Below are positions 42,864 through 50,865 of a stretch of 64,000 nucleotides of DNA, one piece after another (within the stretch, counting starts at the first letter, position 1; each line of letters begins with the position of its first letter). The notes beneath the pieces are model-generated. The model made no database searches. It was not told the origin of the DNA and saw nothing but the letters and a program-made list of their open reading frames with translations. This stretch comes from Rohdeia sp041398665 (GTDB lineage: Bacteria; Planctomycetota; UBA1135; GCA-002686595), in assembly GCA_041398665.1 (NCBI GenBank), contig JAWKUH010000023.1, positions 1-64,000 on the forward strand, read 5' to 3'. The position numbers were made by a program, and so were the translations under genes.

Positions 42864-42902
42864 GAGGCCCGTCCCCGCGTCGACACCGCGGGGGCGGGCC
42901 TC
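42864..42902 (+). terminator. Second of two tandem hairpins after paralogue B
   Basis: A 16-bp stem with one G-U pair (arms 42864-42879 and 42887-42902) and loop TCGACAC. Together with the first hairpin it isolates the next gene. Confidence 0.6.
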
Positions 42903-42953
42903 GTCCGTGCCGACTTCGAGTGCGCGGAGCGCCGGGCGTTCCCTGCGAGTCGC

Positions 42954-42959
42954 TATGCT
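42954..42959 (+). promoter_or_regulatory. -10-like TATGCT, likely leaderless promoter
   Basis: TATGCT ends 9 nt before the ATG at 42969. Confidence 0.42.
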
Positions 42960-42968
42960 CCTCCCCCG

Positions 42969-43583
42969 ATGAAGAGCACGCGCATCCAAGGGGTCCACTA
43001 CTGGAGTCGCTACCAGCCGGATCGTCGCATCGACTTCAACGGCTTCTTCGTCGCCGATCCCTCGGGAGGCGTGCTGCTCGATCCCATGCCGCTCGCACCG
43101 GAGGAGGTCTCCGAGCTCCACGCGCTCGGCGGCGTGCGGACGATCCTCGTCACGAACGCCGACCACGCGCGCGCGGCGGCGAGCCTGCGGACCGAGACCG
43201 GTGCGCGGATCGTCGCACCGGCGTGCGACCGCGAACTCCTCGGCGACGACTTCGCCGACGACTGGTTCGAGTCCTCCGACGACCTCCCGCCGGGGATGTC
43301 GACACGCTTCCAGTTGGCGTGGCTGCGCGGCGGCAAGCGACCGCAGGAGGCCGCGTTCTGGATCGAACCCTGTCGCGCCTGGTACTTCGGCGACGCCGTG
43401 CGCAGCCACGAGAGCGGACGACTGCGTCTGCTGCCCGACCCGAAGATCGCCGACCGCGACGCACTCGTCGCCTCCGTGCGCGGCCTCTCCGGGCGCGACG
43501 TGCAGGCCATCCTGCTCGGCGACGGCGACTGCATCTTCAACGGAGCGCGCGAGGCGTTCGAGGCCCTCTGCGAGTCGCTCTGA
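42969..43583 (+). CDS. Metallo-beta-lactamase-fold-like protein with degenerate metal site
   Basis: A 204-residue protein with the strand order of a short metallo-beta-lactamase fold: FNGFFVADPSGGVLLDPMPL, ILVTNADHARAAASL and AWYFGDAVRSHESGRLRLLP. The canonical HXHXDH metal motif reads TNADH here, keeping only the Asp-His pair, so the second metal site at least is lost. The final part VQAILLGDGDCIFNGAREAF is where HxxxxGH would lie, again without the canonical His. It may bind one metal or act non-enzymatically. Transcribed alone; a peptidase gene follows after 46 bp. Confidence 0.7.
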   Translation: MKSTRIQGVHYWSRYQPDRRIDFNGFFVADPSGGVLLDPMPLAPEEVSELHALGGVRTILVTNADHARAAASLRTETGARIVAPACDRELLGDDFADDWFESSDDLPPGMSTRFQLAWLRGGKRPQEAAFWIEPCRAWYFGDAVRSHESGRLRLLPDPKIADRDALVASVRGLSGRDVQAILLGDGDCIFNGAREAFEALCESL

Positions 43584-43629
43584 CGCGGAGCCGGACCCGC
43601 TCGGCACGTCCGCCCGCACCACGACGAAC

Positions 43630-45090
43630 ATGAACCGCATCCTCTTCGACATCGTCCCTGCGGAGAGCGTCGACCGGCAGGTCGTCGTCGCTCCGATCAC
43701 CGAGTCCGGTTGGTCGAACCTCGTGTCCTCCGGCGAACTCGCCCTCGTCGCCAACGAGGCGCGTGTGTTCGCCGAGCTCTCGGCGGGTTCGCGCTTCGCC
43801 GCCAAGCCGGGCGAGCACCTCGTCGGTCGCGTCGGCGGACTCGTCGTGCACCTCGTCGGGCTCGGATCGAAGTTCTCGACGCGATCGTTCCGCGAGGCGG
43901 CGGCCCACGCCGTCGGCGTCGTGCCGCCCGCCACGCCCTGGAACCTCGTCGTCCCGAAGGGCGAGCCCGAGGCGGGCGCCACGCGACGCGACCTCCTCGC
44001 CGCCGCGGTGCAGGGTCTCGGGCTCGGCGCCTACCGCTTCAAGCGCTCGGCGTCGCCCGCTCCCGCCGCACCGGGTCCGTGCGGCGTCGTCGGCGGCGTC
44101 GATGCCGCGACGATCCAGGACGCGCTCCAGCGCGTCGAGGGTCAACTCCTCACGCGCGACCTCGTCAACACGCCGGCGGACCGCCTCGGCCCGGCCGATC
44201 TCGTCGAAGCCGCGCGCGAGGTGGGGGAGCGCCACGGCATGCGCGTGCGCACGCTCTTCGACGACGAGGTCGACCGCGAGGGCTTCAAACTCGTCGCGTC
44301 GACGGGTCGCGCCGCCGAGCGCCGGCCCGCCGTCGCGATCGTCGAGATGGGCGACCCGAACCGCGCGCCCGACCTCGCCCTCGTCGGCAAGGGCGTCGTG
44401 TTCGACACCGGCGGACTCGACATCAAGACCGGCGGCTACATGAAGCTCATGCGCAAGGACATGGGCGGTGCCGGCACGATCATCGGCGCGCTCGACGCGC
44501 TCGGGCGATTGGGCTTCGACGGCTCGCTGCTCGCCGTGCTGCCCGCCGCGGAGAACGCGATCGGTCCGCGCGCGATGCGGCCGGGCGACGTGCTCGACAG
44601 CATGGACGGCCAGACCGTCGAGATCGGCAACACCGACGCCGAGGGTCGCCTGCTCCTCGCGGACGGTCTGTGCTACGCGCGCAAGCGCGGCGCCAAGCGC
44701 ATCCTCGACGTCGCGACGTTGACCGGTGCAGCGCGCGTCGCGCTCGGTCCCGACGTACCCGCGCTGTTCGGCAACGACGAGGAACTCGTCCAACTCCTGC
44801 TCGACACGTCGAAGGCGCAGGACGAGCCGGTCTGGCGCATGCCGCTCGTCGACGACTACGAGTGGACGATCGACTCGCCCTTCGCGGACGTCAACAACTC
44901 GGGCAGCGACAACCGCGGCGGCGCGATCACGGCGGCGCTGTTCCTGCGCCGCTTCGCGCGCGACACGCCCTGGGCGCACGTCGACCTCTACGCCTGGGAG
45001 GATCGCGGTCGACCGGGGACGCCGCGCGGAGCGAACGGCATGTTCGTGCGCACGCTCACCCGGGCGGTCGAGTCGCTGCTCGCCCGGTGA
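43630..45090 (+). CDS. pepA: Leucyl aminopeptidase, M17 family
   Basis: A 486-residue cytosolic metallo-aminopeptidase that removes N-terminal residues from peptides. M17 signatures are complete: LALVGKGVVFDTGGLDIK with the metal-binding Lys and Asp, the catalytic MRKDMGGAG region, the family signature EIGNTDAEGRLLLADGL, and DVATLTGAARVALG. The N-terminal domain is shorter and different from E. coli PepA, as is usual for divergent members, so the symbol is given by family. The start ATG 43630 precedes RILFDIVPAESV; the frame upstream is not protein-like. Confidence 0.9.
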   Translation: MNRILFDIVPAESVDRQVVVAPITESGWSNLVSSGELALVANEARVFAELSAGSRFAAKPGEHLVGRVGGLVVHLVGLGSKFSTRSFREAAAHAVGVVPPATPWNLVVPKGEPEAGATRRDLLAAAVQGLGLGAYRFKRSASPAPAAPGPCGVVGGVDAATIQDALQRVEGQLLTRDLVNTPADRLGPADLVEAAREVGERHGMRVRTLFDDEVDREGFKLVASTGRAAERRPAVAIVEMGDPNRAPDLALVGKGVVFDTGGLDIKTGGYMKLMRKDMGGAGTIIGALDALGRLGFDGSLLAVLPAAENAIGPRAMRPGDVLDSMDGQTVEIGNTDAEGRLLLADGLCYARKRGAKRILDVATLTGAARVALGPDVPALFGNDEELVQLLLDTSKAQDEPVWRMPLVDDYEWTIDSPFADVNNSGSDNRGGAITAALFLRRFARDTPWAHVDLYAWEDRGRPGTPRGANGMFVRTLTRAVESLLAR

Positions 45091-45092
45091 CG

Positions 45093-45141
45093 GCCGGCGG
45101 AGCGTCGATTCGTTCCACCGGCGAACCCGGACTCCGCCGGC
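45093..45141 (+). terminator. Inverted repeat after the aminopeptidase gene
   Basis: GCCGGCGGAG (45093-45102) and CTCCGCCGGC (45132-45141) are perfect complements with a 29-nt loop, beginning 2 nt after the stop codon. Confidence 0.4.
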
Positions 45142-45333
45142 GCGAGAGGGGGTGGAGGACCGTTCCCGGTTCCCTTTCCTGCCGCAACGATGTCCCAGTG
45201 TGAAGATCCTGCACGAGGGGCACCGCTCCCTTCACGCCGCCCGGAGAGCCCCTAGAATCGAGGTCCTCCCGCCGTCCGCGGAACCGCGCCGAGCTCGCGT
45301 CCTCGGAGAATCGCACCGCGGCAGCGTGCTGCC

Positions 45334-46173
45334 ATGAACGAGCCCCTGCTCCCGATCGGTCGCTCCATCGCTCCCTCGTCCGACGACGAGCGCGGCGCCC
45401 TTCCCGCGCTGCGCAAGGGTCAGCCGACGTTCCACTTCGTCGAGCGCGACTACGAGGTCCGCCTCGCGCGCACGGCGGACGAACTCGAGCGCGCCCAGCG
45501 GCTGCGCTTCGAGGTGTTCAACCGCGAGCTCGGCGAGGGCCTGCGCGCGTCGGAGTCCACCGGGCTCGACCAGGACCCGTTCGACTCGCAGTGCGACCAC
45601 CTGCTGCTGATGCTGCGCGAGACGGGCGAGGTCGTCGGCACGTACCGTCTCCAGACGTCGGACATGGCGGAGCGCGGCAACGGCTTCTACTGCGCGTGCG
45701 AGTACGACCTCGCGACCGCGCCGCGCGAGGTCCTCGAGAACGGGGTCGAGCTCGGCCGCGCCTGCATCGCGCGCGAACACCGCCGCGGTCACGCGCTCTT
45801 CGCGCTGTTCCGCGGGCTCGCGCACTACCTGGTCGAGAGTCGCAAGCGCTACCTCTACGGTTGTTGCTCCCTCACGGGCACCGACGCGGCGATGGGGAGC
45901 CTCGCGGCGACCTGGCTCGACGGGCGAGGGAAGAACCACGGCACCTTCTTCGTGCCGGCGCGCGAGGACTATCGGATGGAGCGCGTCGACGTCGCCGCCG
46001 AGGACGTCGAGCGCTACGCGCTGCCGCAGCTGTTCGGCACCTACCTGCGCTACGGCGCGCTCGTCTGCAGCCAGCCCGCCGTCGACCGCGAGTTCGGCAC
46101 GATCGACTTCCTCGTGCTCTTCGACCTCGCGACCTTCGACGTGCGCCTCCGGAAGCTGTTCCTCGAGGGCTGA
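45334..46173 (+). CDS. olsB: OlsB-like GNAT N-acyltransferase (ornithine/amino-acid lipid first step)
   Basis: A 279-residue protein of the Acetyltransf_5 / OlsB family, which moves a 3-hydroxyacyl chain from acyl carrier protein to the alpha-amino group of ornithine or another amino acid. Family features are YEVRLARTADELERAQRLRF, VFNRELGEGL, LDQDPFDSQCDHLLLM, VGTYRLQTSDMA, VELGRACIAREHRRGHA and YLYGCCSLTG. The product lyso-lipid is finished by an OlsA/PlsC acyltransferase; such a gene lies at 50029, beyond the inserted island. A TAGAAT hexamer (45253-45258) is a possible -10 with a 75-nt leader. The amino acid and ring specificity are unknown. Confidence 0.82.
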   Translation: MNEPLLPIGRSIAPSSDDERGALPALRKGQPTFHFVERDYEVRLARTADELERAQRLRFEVFNRELGEGLRASESTGLDQDPFDSQCDHLLLMLRETGEVVGTYRLQTSDMAERGNGFYCACEYDLATAPREVLENGVELGRACIAREHRRGHALFALFRGLAHYLVESRKRYLYGCCSLTGTDAAMGSLAATWLDGRGKNHGTFFVPAREDYRMERVDVAAEDVERYALPQLFGTYLRYGALVCSQPAVDREFGTIDFLVLFDLATFDVRLRKLFLEG

Positions 46174-46467
46174 GCGAGTCGGATCGCCGGGACGAGCTGC
46201 ACTCGCCCGATCGATCCGGTGGCGGCGTCAGCACGGCGGCACCCGAATGGGGGGGCGACGCGATCCGCCGAGGCGGGAGAGAGCCCACCGCCGTACGTGG
46301 TCTTCGGCGAAACGTGGATTGAGTGTCCGGCAGGTCGCCGGTAGGCATGGGGTCAACATTCGACCGCCAAGACTCCGTTGGCTTCCAACTGTCAAGAAAC
46401 CTCCGGCCGGACCTCGGCCCACCTGTTCGTATTCTGTTAGGGTGTTGAGCTATGGGAGGTGACCAAC
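46174..46467. other. Left flank of the accessory island
   Basis: 294 bp without a convincing gene. Base composition drops from about 46.3 kb onward. No direct repeat shared with the right flank (49.85-50.03 kb), no tRNA and no integrase are visible. Its last part (GGGAGG at 46454-46459) is the ribosome binding site of the next gene. Confidence 0.4.
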
Positions 46468-46740
46468 ATGCCCAATCCCTCGAATGACCAGGGGAAGGCG
46501 AGGACTCGCTCCCAAGGAGCCCAGCTACGCAAGCTCGCCTGCGAGAAGATCCCGACCCGCGTGATGGGCCTCAAGCTCGGACGCTCCGTGGCGTCGGTCC
46601 ACGGCCGGGCGAACGCGCTGGGCCAGTCTCTCAAGCCGACCAACCTGAACCCCTACGACCAGTGGAATAGGTGGTTGCTCGGGATGCCGAGCGCGACCTT
46701 GATCCGCGAACCTCTGTTCTGCATGACGGGTGCATCTTGA
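46468..46740 (+). CDS. Small DNA-binding-like protein (widespread short hypothetical)
   Basis: 90 residues. It begins MPNPSNDQGKARTRSQGAQ, then LACEKIPTRVMGLKLGRSVA, VHGRANALGQSLKPTN. This TPTRVIGLKLGR-type phrase belongs to a widespread family of short helical (SANT/HTH-like) proteins of about 70 residues; function is not established. Here the C-terminus is extended by about 20 residues (WNRWLLGMPSATLIREPLF) that look like read-through. The stop overlaps the TTG start of the methyltransferase (TTGA), so it may regulate or be coupled to it. The Shine-Dalgarno GGGAGG lies 8 nt before the ATG. Confidence 0.65.
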   Translation: MPNPSNDQGKARTRSQGAQLRKLACEKIPTRVMGLKLGRSVASVHGRANALGQSLKPTNLNPYDQWNRWLLGMPSATLIREPLFCMTGAS

Positions 46741-48353
46741 AACTCATCAACGAGGTCACGAAAAACAAGCTGCGCGGCGGCTACTACACCGACGGTCCCG
46801 TCGTGGAATTCTGCATCCGGCGCGTTCGCTCGCTCGTGACCGACGGAGCGGCGACGTGGCTTGAACCCTCGGCCGGGGACGGCGCGTTCCTCCGTGGGCT
46901 TGCCGAGGCTCGGGATGGTGGGCTGATCGAGGCGCCTCGGGTCGCCGCCGTCGAGCGGAACGAGGCCGAGGCCGGGAAGTGTGCTGCCGTTCTGAGTCAG
47001 ACTCGCCTCGGCGGAGCTGTCGCCGCCCGGTGCTTCTTCGATTGGGCGGAGGCCGACTCGGGCACGTTCGATGCCGTGGTGGGCAACCCGCCGTTCGTCC
47101 GCTACCAGTTCGTAGAGCGCGAGCAGCGGGAGCTGTTTGAGCAGCAGGCCGCACGGCTGGGCGTCGAACTCCGTGGTGTGTCCAACCTGTGGATTCCGTT
47201 CGCGATCGTGTCGCTGTCGAAGCTGCGGCCCGGCGGCGCATTCGCACTCGTGCTTCCCAGCGAGTTCGTTTCGACGGTGTCCGCCGGTGCCTTCCGGAGG
47301 TACCTCGTCCGGCACTTTGCATCGCTCCAGGTGGACCTATTCCCGAGAGACACCTTCTCCGAGTTGCTCCAGGACGTTGTAGTCCTCAGTGGTACGCGCG
47401 CAGCTCGGGAAGCGACGGCGCGACGCGTGACCTTCTGCGAGCACCAGCCCGGCACGGAGAAGGGGTGGAAGCACACGGTGCCCGAGCATGTGCAGTCGTG
47501 GACGAGGTACTACCTCACCGAGGACGAGGTGGCCTCGTTCCAGGCCGCGAGCGAGCTGCCCGGGGTGCACGCCCTAGGCAAGGTCGCTCGGGTCGAGGTG
47601 TCCATCGTCACCGGCGCCAACGGTTTCTTCACGGTCGACGATGCAACGCGCCGAGAGCACGACCTCGACACATGGGCACGTCCCTTCCTCGCACGGACCT
47701 CGGACTGCCCCGGGATCGTCTTCCGCAAGACGGACCACGCCGCGGCGAATCGAGCAGGGAGTCGCGCTTGGCTGCTCGACTTCTCTGCCGATCGCCTTGC
47801 GCCCATGAATGGTGCGGTGGCCTACATCTCACGCGGCGAGGCCGAGGGTTTGCCCACCCGCTACAAGTGCCGCATCCGCGAGCCGTGGTACCGCGTTCCG
47901 CACATCAAGTCCGGTGCGTTGATGATGACCAAGCGCGCACACCTCTACCACCGCCTGCTGCTGAACGAGGCGGGCGTCCTCACCACGGACACGATCTACC
48001 GGGGCGAGATGCTGCCGAGCTTCACCGGAAGAGCGCGGGACCTCGTGGCGGGGTTCCAGAACACCTTGACCCTTCTGTCAACCGAACTCGAGGGCCGCAC
48101 TTACGGCGGGGGCGTGCTAGAGCTCATCCCGTCGGAAATCGCTCGCCTGCTCGTTCCCGTCGTGGACATGGCGGACGAACTCGATGCCCTCGACGGGCAG
48201 AGCCGCGCGGCCGGTGGTCAGCGAGACAGCGGCGAGGTTGTTAGACGCGCGGTGGACGCACGGCTCGTTCGCCGCATCCCCGGCCTGGGTGACGTGCTCC
48301 CTGTCCTTGAAGCTGCGCGCGTTCGCCTGCTGGAGCGCCGCCACCGCACCTAG
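46737..48353 (+). CDS. Type II Eco57I-like DNA N6-adenine methyltransferase
   Basis: A 538-residue methyltransferase. The N-terminal LINEVTKNKLRGGYYT is typical of Eco57I-like enzymes. SAM-binding motif I is WLEPSAGDGAFL (41-52) and the catalytic NPPF is at 117-120 in DAVVGNPPFVRYQFVER. The remaining 400 residues, with HIKSGALMMTKRAHLYHRL, should be the target-recognition region. It methylates adenine in a specific site, protecting host DNA from a partner nuclease. TTG 46737 fits the family N-terminus and couples with the upstream gene; the reading frame is open further upstream. The stop overlaps the convergent nuclease gene stop (CTAG). Confidence 0.85.
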   Translation: MKLINEVTKNKLRGGYYTDGPVVEFCIRRVRSLVTDGAATWLEPSAGDGAFLRGLAEARDGGLIEAPRVAAVERNEAEAGKCAAVLSQTRLGGAVAARCFFDWAEADSGTFDAVVGNPPFVRYQFVEREQRELFEQQAARLGVELRGVSNLWIPFAIVSLSKLRPGGAFALVLPSEFVSTVSAGAFRRYLVRHFASLQVDLFPRDTFSELLQDVVVLSGTRAAREATARRVTFCEHQPGTEKGWKHTVPEHVQSWTRYYLTEDEVASFQAASELPGVHALGKVARVEVSIVTGANGFFTVDDATRREHDLDTWARPFLARTSDCPGIVFRKTDHAAANRAGSRAWLLDFSADRLAPMNGAVAYISRGEAEGLPTRYKCRIREPWYRVPHIKSGALMMTKRAHLYHRLLLNEAGVLTTDTIYRGEMLPSFTGRARDLVAGFQNTLTLLSTELEGRTYGGGVLELIPSEIARLLVPVVDMADELDALDGQSRAAGGQRDSGEVVRRAVDARLVRRIPGLGDVLPVLEAARVRLLERRHRT

Positions 48354-49518
48354 GGTGCCCAGCCGGGCTTCTCGTCCGTTATCGCGAGCGAGTAGGTGTC
48401 GTCGTCGAAGCGCCGCAGCAGAACCCAGTTGCCTTGCTTGTTATTCGCCCGGAAGCCACGCTGAGATGCCCTCGCCCCACTTGATGCTCGTGGAGTAGTT
48501 GTTCTGCTTCTTCCTTCCGGTAGCGTGAAAGAGCTTGAGCGCCATCTCTCCCATGTGCTGATCACCGGAGGCGGACTGCGAACTTCACGGTGCACTCTTC
48601 ACCAGTGGCTCGGCCCGTGGATCTGACCCACGCTTCGTCCTTGAAGAACACGTCGCGGAAGTAGGTGGCGGGCTCCACGTTCTTGAACTTCGCCTTGGTC
48701 AGTGGTAGTTCCGCCTTGATGTGAGTGCTCTTACCCCCAGAAGGGGAGCTGGACGGCGTCGGTGCGACTTAGCTCCTTGCACCACCGCAATGTGACGCCA
48801 ACGCCGCTGGTCGCCCCGCGTGTCCCGGCGCCGCGTTGCGATTGGAGCCCGCCGCCTGGCGGCGTTGCTGTTGGGCGCCAAAGCCGAGACCTCTTGAGCC
48901 CACCGCCCCTTCTCCGGAAGCCCGCCGCTGGCGTCGGCTGGTCGCCCGGGTCGCCCGACGCTGCTCCGCAGTCTGGAGGACTCCCTGGGCAAGCAGGTCG
49001 TCAACGTCGCACTCGCCACGCACCTGGAAGACGCCCTGTTCGTCGCGGACCGCCCAGGCATCCGTCGCGGCAGCAATGGCGTCGAGGGCATCGCCCGCGT
49101 CGGGCCCGAGCACGATCCCAGCCTCGGCGTTGAACCCGAGGCCGTACTCCGTCATGTTCGCTGAGCCGACGTACGCGAGGGCAGTGCCGTCTTTCCTGAC
49201 GAGGTGGATCGTCTTCGGGTGGAACAGCGCGCTGCCCGCGAACCGGACTAGGGTGAGCGACCTGCTGAGGTGTCCCGCGATGAGTGGCACGAGCTGCCGA
49301 ACGTCGTCGGCGGTCGGCTGCTCCGGGGCGTTCGAGCCGAGCACGAGTCGAACGACGTCGATGCCAGCCAGAGTGTCGAAGTGGTCGCGAAGCGAACCGA
49401 TCGAGAAGAAGCCCGTCTGTATTCGGACAGCCTGCACACCGGGCACAAGGTGCTCGGCAAGCCAGGTGCCCACCGCCATGCCGGGATCGCCTCCGCCGGA
49501 ATCGAGATACTCCACCAT
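48350..49518 (-). pseudogene. PLD-superfamily (NgoFVII-like) restriction endonuclease, broken by single-base shifts
   Basis: The intact N-terminal part (ATG 49518) reads as a phospholipase-D-fold nuclease: QAVRIQTGFFSIGSLRDHF, LFHPKTIHLVRKDG (His100, Lys102) and YVGSANMTEYGLGFNAEAGI. The C-terminal half resembles NgoFVII-type domains but is spread over different frames: LRWCKELSRTDAVQLPFWG (about 48736-48797), then KAELPLTKAKFKNVEPATYF, then KLFHATGRKKQNNYSTSIKW, then NNKQGNWVLLRRFDDDTYSL to the stop at 48350. The three later transitions are single-base shifts; one more occurs about 48790-48900. The stop overlaps the methyltransferase stop by 3 nt. It is either a dead nuclease or a run of sequencing errors. 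Confidence 0.75.
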
Positions 49519-50028
49519 CGGCGCCACCCTATGCCGCTCCGGGCGGCGCTGCCAGGCGCCTCTCCTACCGTCCGCCTCCCAGAGATGGTCGTCCAATCGC
49601 CTCGAGACGGCCAGGAAGCCCTACTTCTCCCCAGTGAAACGCTTTCCCCGCCGGGTATGTCGCGCTGGTCCACCATCGTGCTACCGACCCGGCCTCCGCG
49701 CCGGGAGCGACCGAGCAGGATCACAAAGCCGGGCGGCGAGTCGGGGTGGTCGACCCAGTAGATGACGTCACAGAGATTTAAGTCGGGCTCCGACGACAGG
49801 GCCCTCTTGGAGATCTCGTTGGTGCTGAACGAGAAGTGGCGCTGCATGTCGAGACCGCTCTCGGCGACGCGGTAAGTTCGAACTAATCTGGGGAAGGAAA
49901 CCGCCCGGGTTCCGAAAGGGCCGGAGGCGGCGATCGGTGGTCCGAAGCGGAGCCAGAGCGGCCTCCGAAGCCGTTTCTGAGGCCTTTGGCCGGCGGTTGG
50001 CGGGCGAAGGCGGCCGGAGGCGGAGTGG
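49519..50028. other. Right part of the island with a possible small minus-strand ORF remnant
   Basis: About 510 bp. On the minus strand, ATG 49847 opens a frame (MQRHFSFSTNEISKRALSSE, CDVIYWVDHPDSPPGFVIL) whose first about 75 residues look protein-like before it runs into the nuclease 5' end in another frame. I do not recognise it; it may be a decayed partner gene. From about 49.87 kb the sequence returns to the high-GC background leading to the acyltransferase. No recombinase or direct repeat was found. Confidence 0.35.
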
Positions 50029-50865
50029 ATGCCCCACCTCGACACGTACGCTCCGCGGCCCAAGTGCTGGACGGCGCCGCGACGGTTCGGTACTTCCATC
50101 GCCGTGCGCGCGCTGAGTTGGCTCCTCGTCCCGATCCGCGCGATCGGCGTGCTCTTCGCGACGACGCTTCTCTGGCTCGTCTACCTGCTCGGCCTGCTGG
50201 TCCGTCGCGATCCGGTCCGCCGGAGCCGCTGGCGCAGCCGCATGACCCGGCGCTGGGCGCGCTCGCTGCTGCCGATCCTCGGCGTCGTCGTGCGCACCGA
50301 GGGCCCGCTCCCCACGGGCAACCTCCTCGTGTGCAACCACTTGGGGTACCTCGACATCGTCGTACTCGCGTCCCAAGTGCCCACCATCTTCGTGTCGAAG
50401 GCCGAGGTGGCGTCGTGGCCGCTGATGGGGATCGTCGCGCGGACGTCCGGGACGATCTTCGTCAAGCGGGAAGAGAAGCGCCAATTGGTGGAAACGGGGG
50501 AGCGCATCGAGGAAGAACTGCGCCGTGGGAGCACCGTCGTGCTGTTCCCTGAAGGCACGAGCAGCGGGGGGGAGCAGGTGCTACCCTTCCGCCCTTCTCT
50601 CCTGGAACCCGCGGCGCGCGGAGGTCTGCCCGTCGCTCACGCCTCACTGAGGTACATCTCCCCCGAAGGATTCCCCCCCGCCAGCGAGTCGATCTGCTGG
50701 TGGCGCGACATGCCCTTCGGAAGCCACGTCCTGTCCCTCCTGCGACTCCCCCGCATCCGTGCGGAGGTGCGTTTCGGCCCCGAGCTCCTGCGGGGCCGCG
50801 ACCGCAAGGAGCTGGCCCACCGCCTATGGGAAGCGACCAAAGCACAGTTCGAGCCGTCGGCCTAG
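50029..50865 (+). CDS. olsA: OlsA/PlsC-like 1-acyl-sn-glycerol-3-phosphate acyltransferase family protein
   Basis: 278 residues. An N-terminal membrane segment (IRAIGVLFATTLLWLVYLLG) is followed by the acyltransferase motifs CNHLGYLDIVVLAS (HX4D), SGTIFVKREEKRQ and the block VVLFPEGTSSGG. It esterifies an acyl chain onto a hydroxyl acceptor. With OlsB upstream the expected substrate is lyso-ornithine lipid, although a glycerophospholipid role cannot be excluded. A GGCGGAG sequence lies just before the ATG. The next gene begins inside its 3' end. Confidence 0.8.
   Translation: MPHLDTYAPRPKCWTAPRRFGTSIAVRALSWLLVPIRAIGVLFATTLLWLVYLLGLLVRRDPVRRSRWRSRMTRRWARSLLPILGVVVRTEGPLPTGNLLVCNHLGYLDIVVLASQVPTIFVSKAEVASWPLMGIVARTSGTIFVKREEKRQLVETGERIEEELRRGSTVVLFPEGTSSGGEQVLPFRPSLLEPAARGGLPVAHASLRYISPEGFPPASESICWWRDMPFGSHVLSLLRLPRIRAEVRFGPELLRGRDRKELAHRLWEATKAQFEPSA

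Noticed and set aside
46174..50028. BREX, DISARM or another large defence system
   Set aside because: Only one methyltransferase, a broken PLD nuclease and a small protein are present. No helicase, phosphatase or PglZ-like gene is seen.
46174..50028. Prophage or integrative element
   Set aside because: No integrase, structural phage gene, attachment-site repeat or adjacent tRNA was found.
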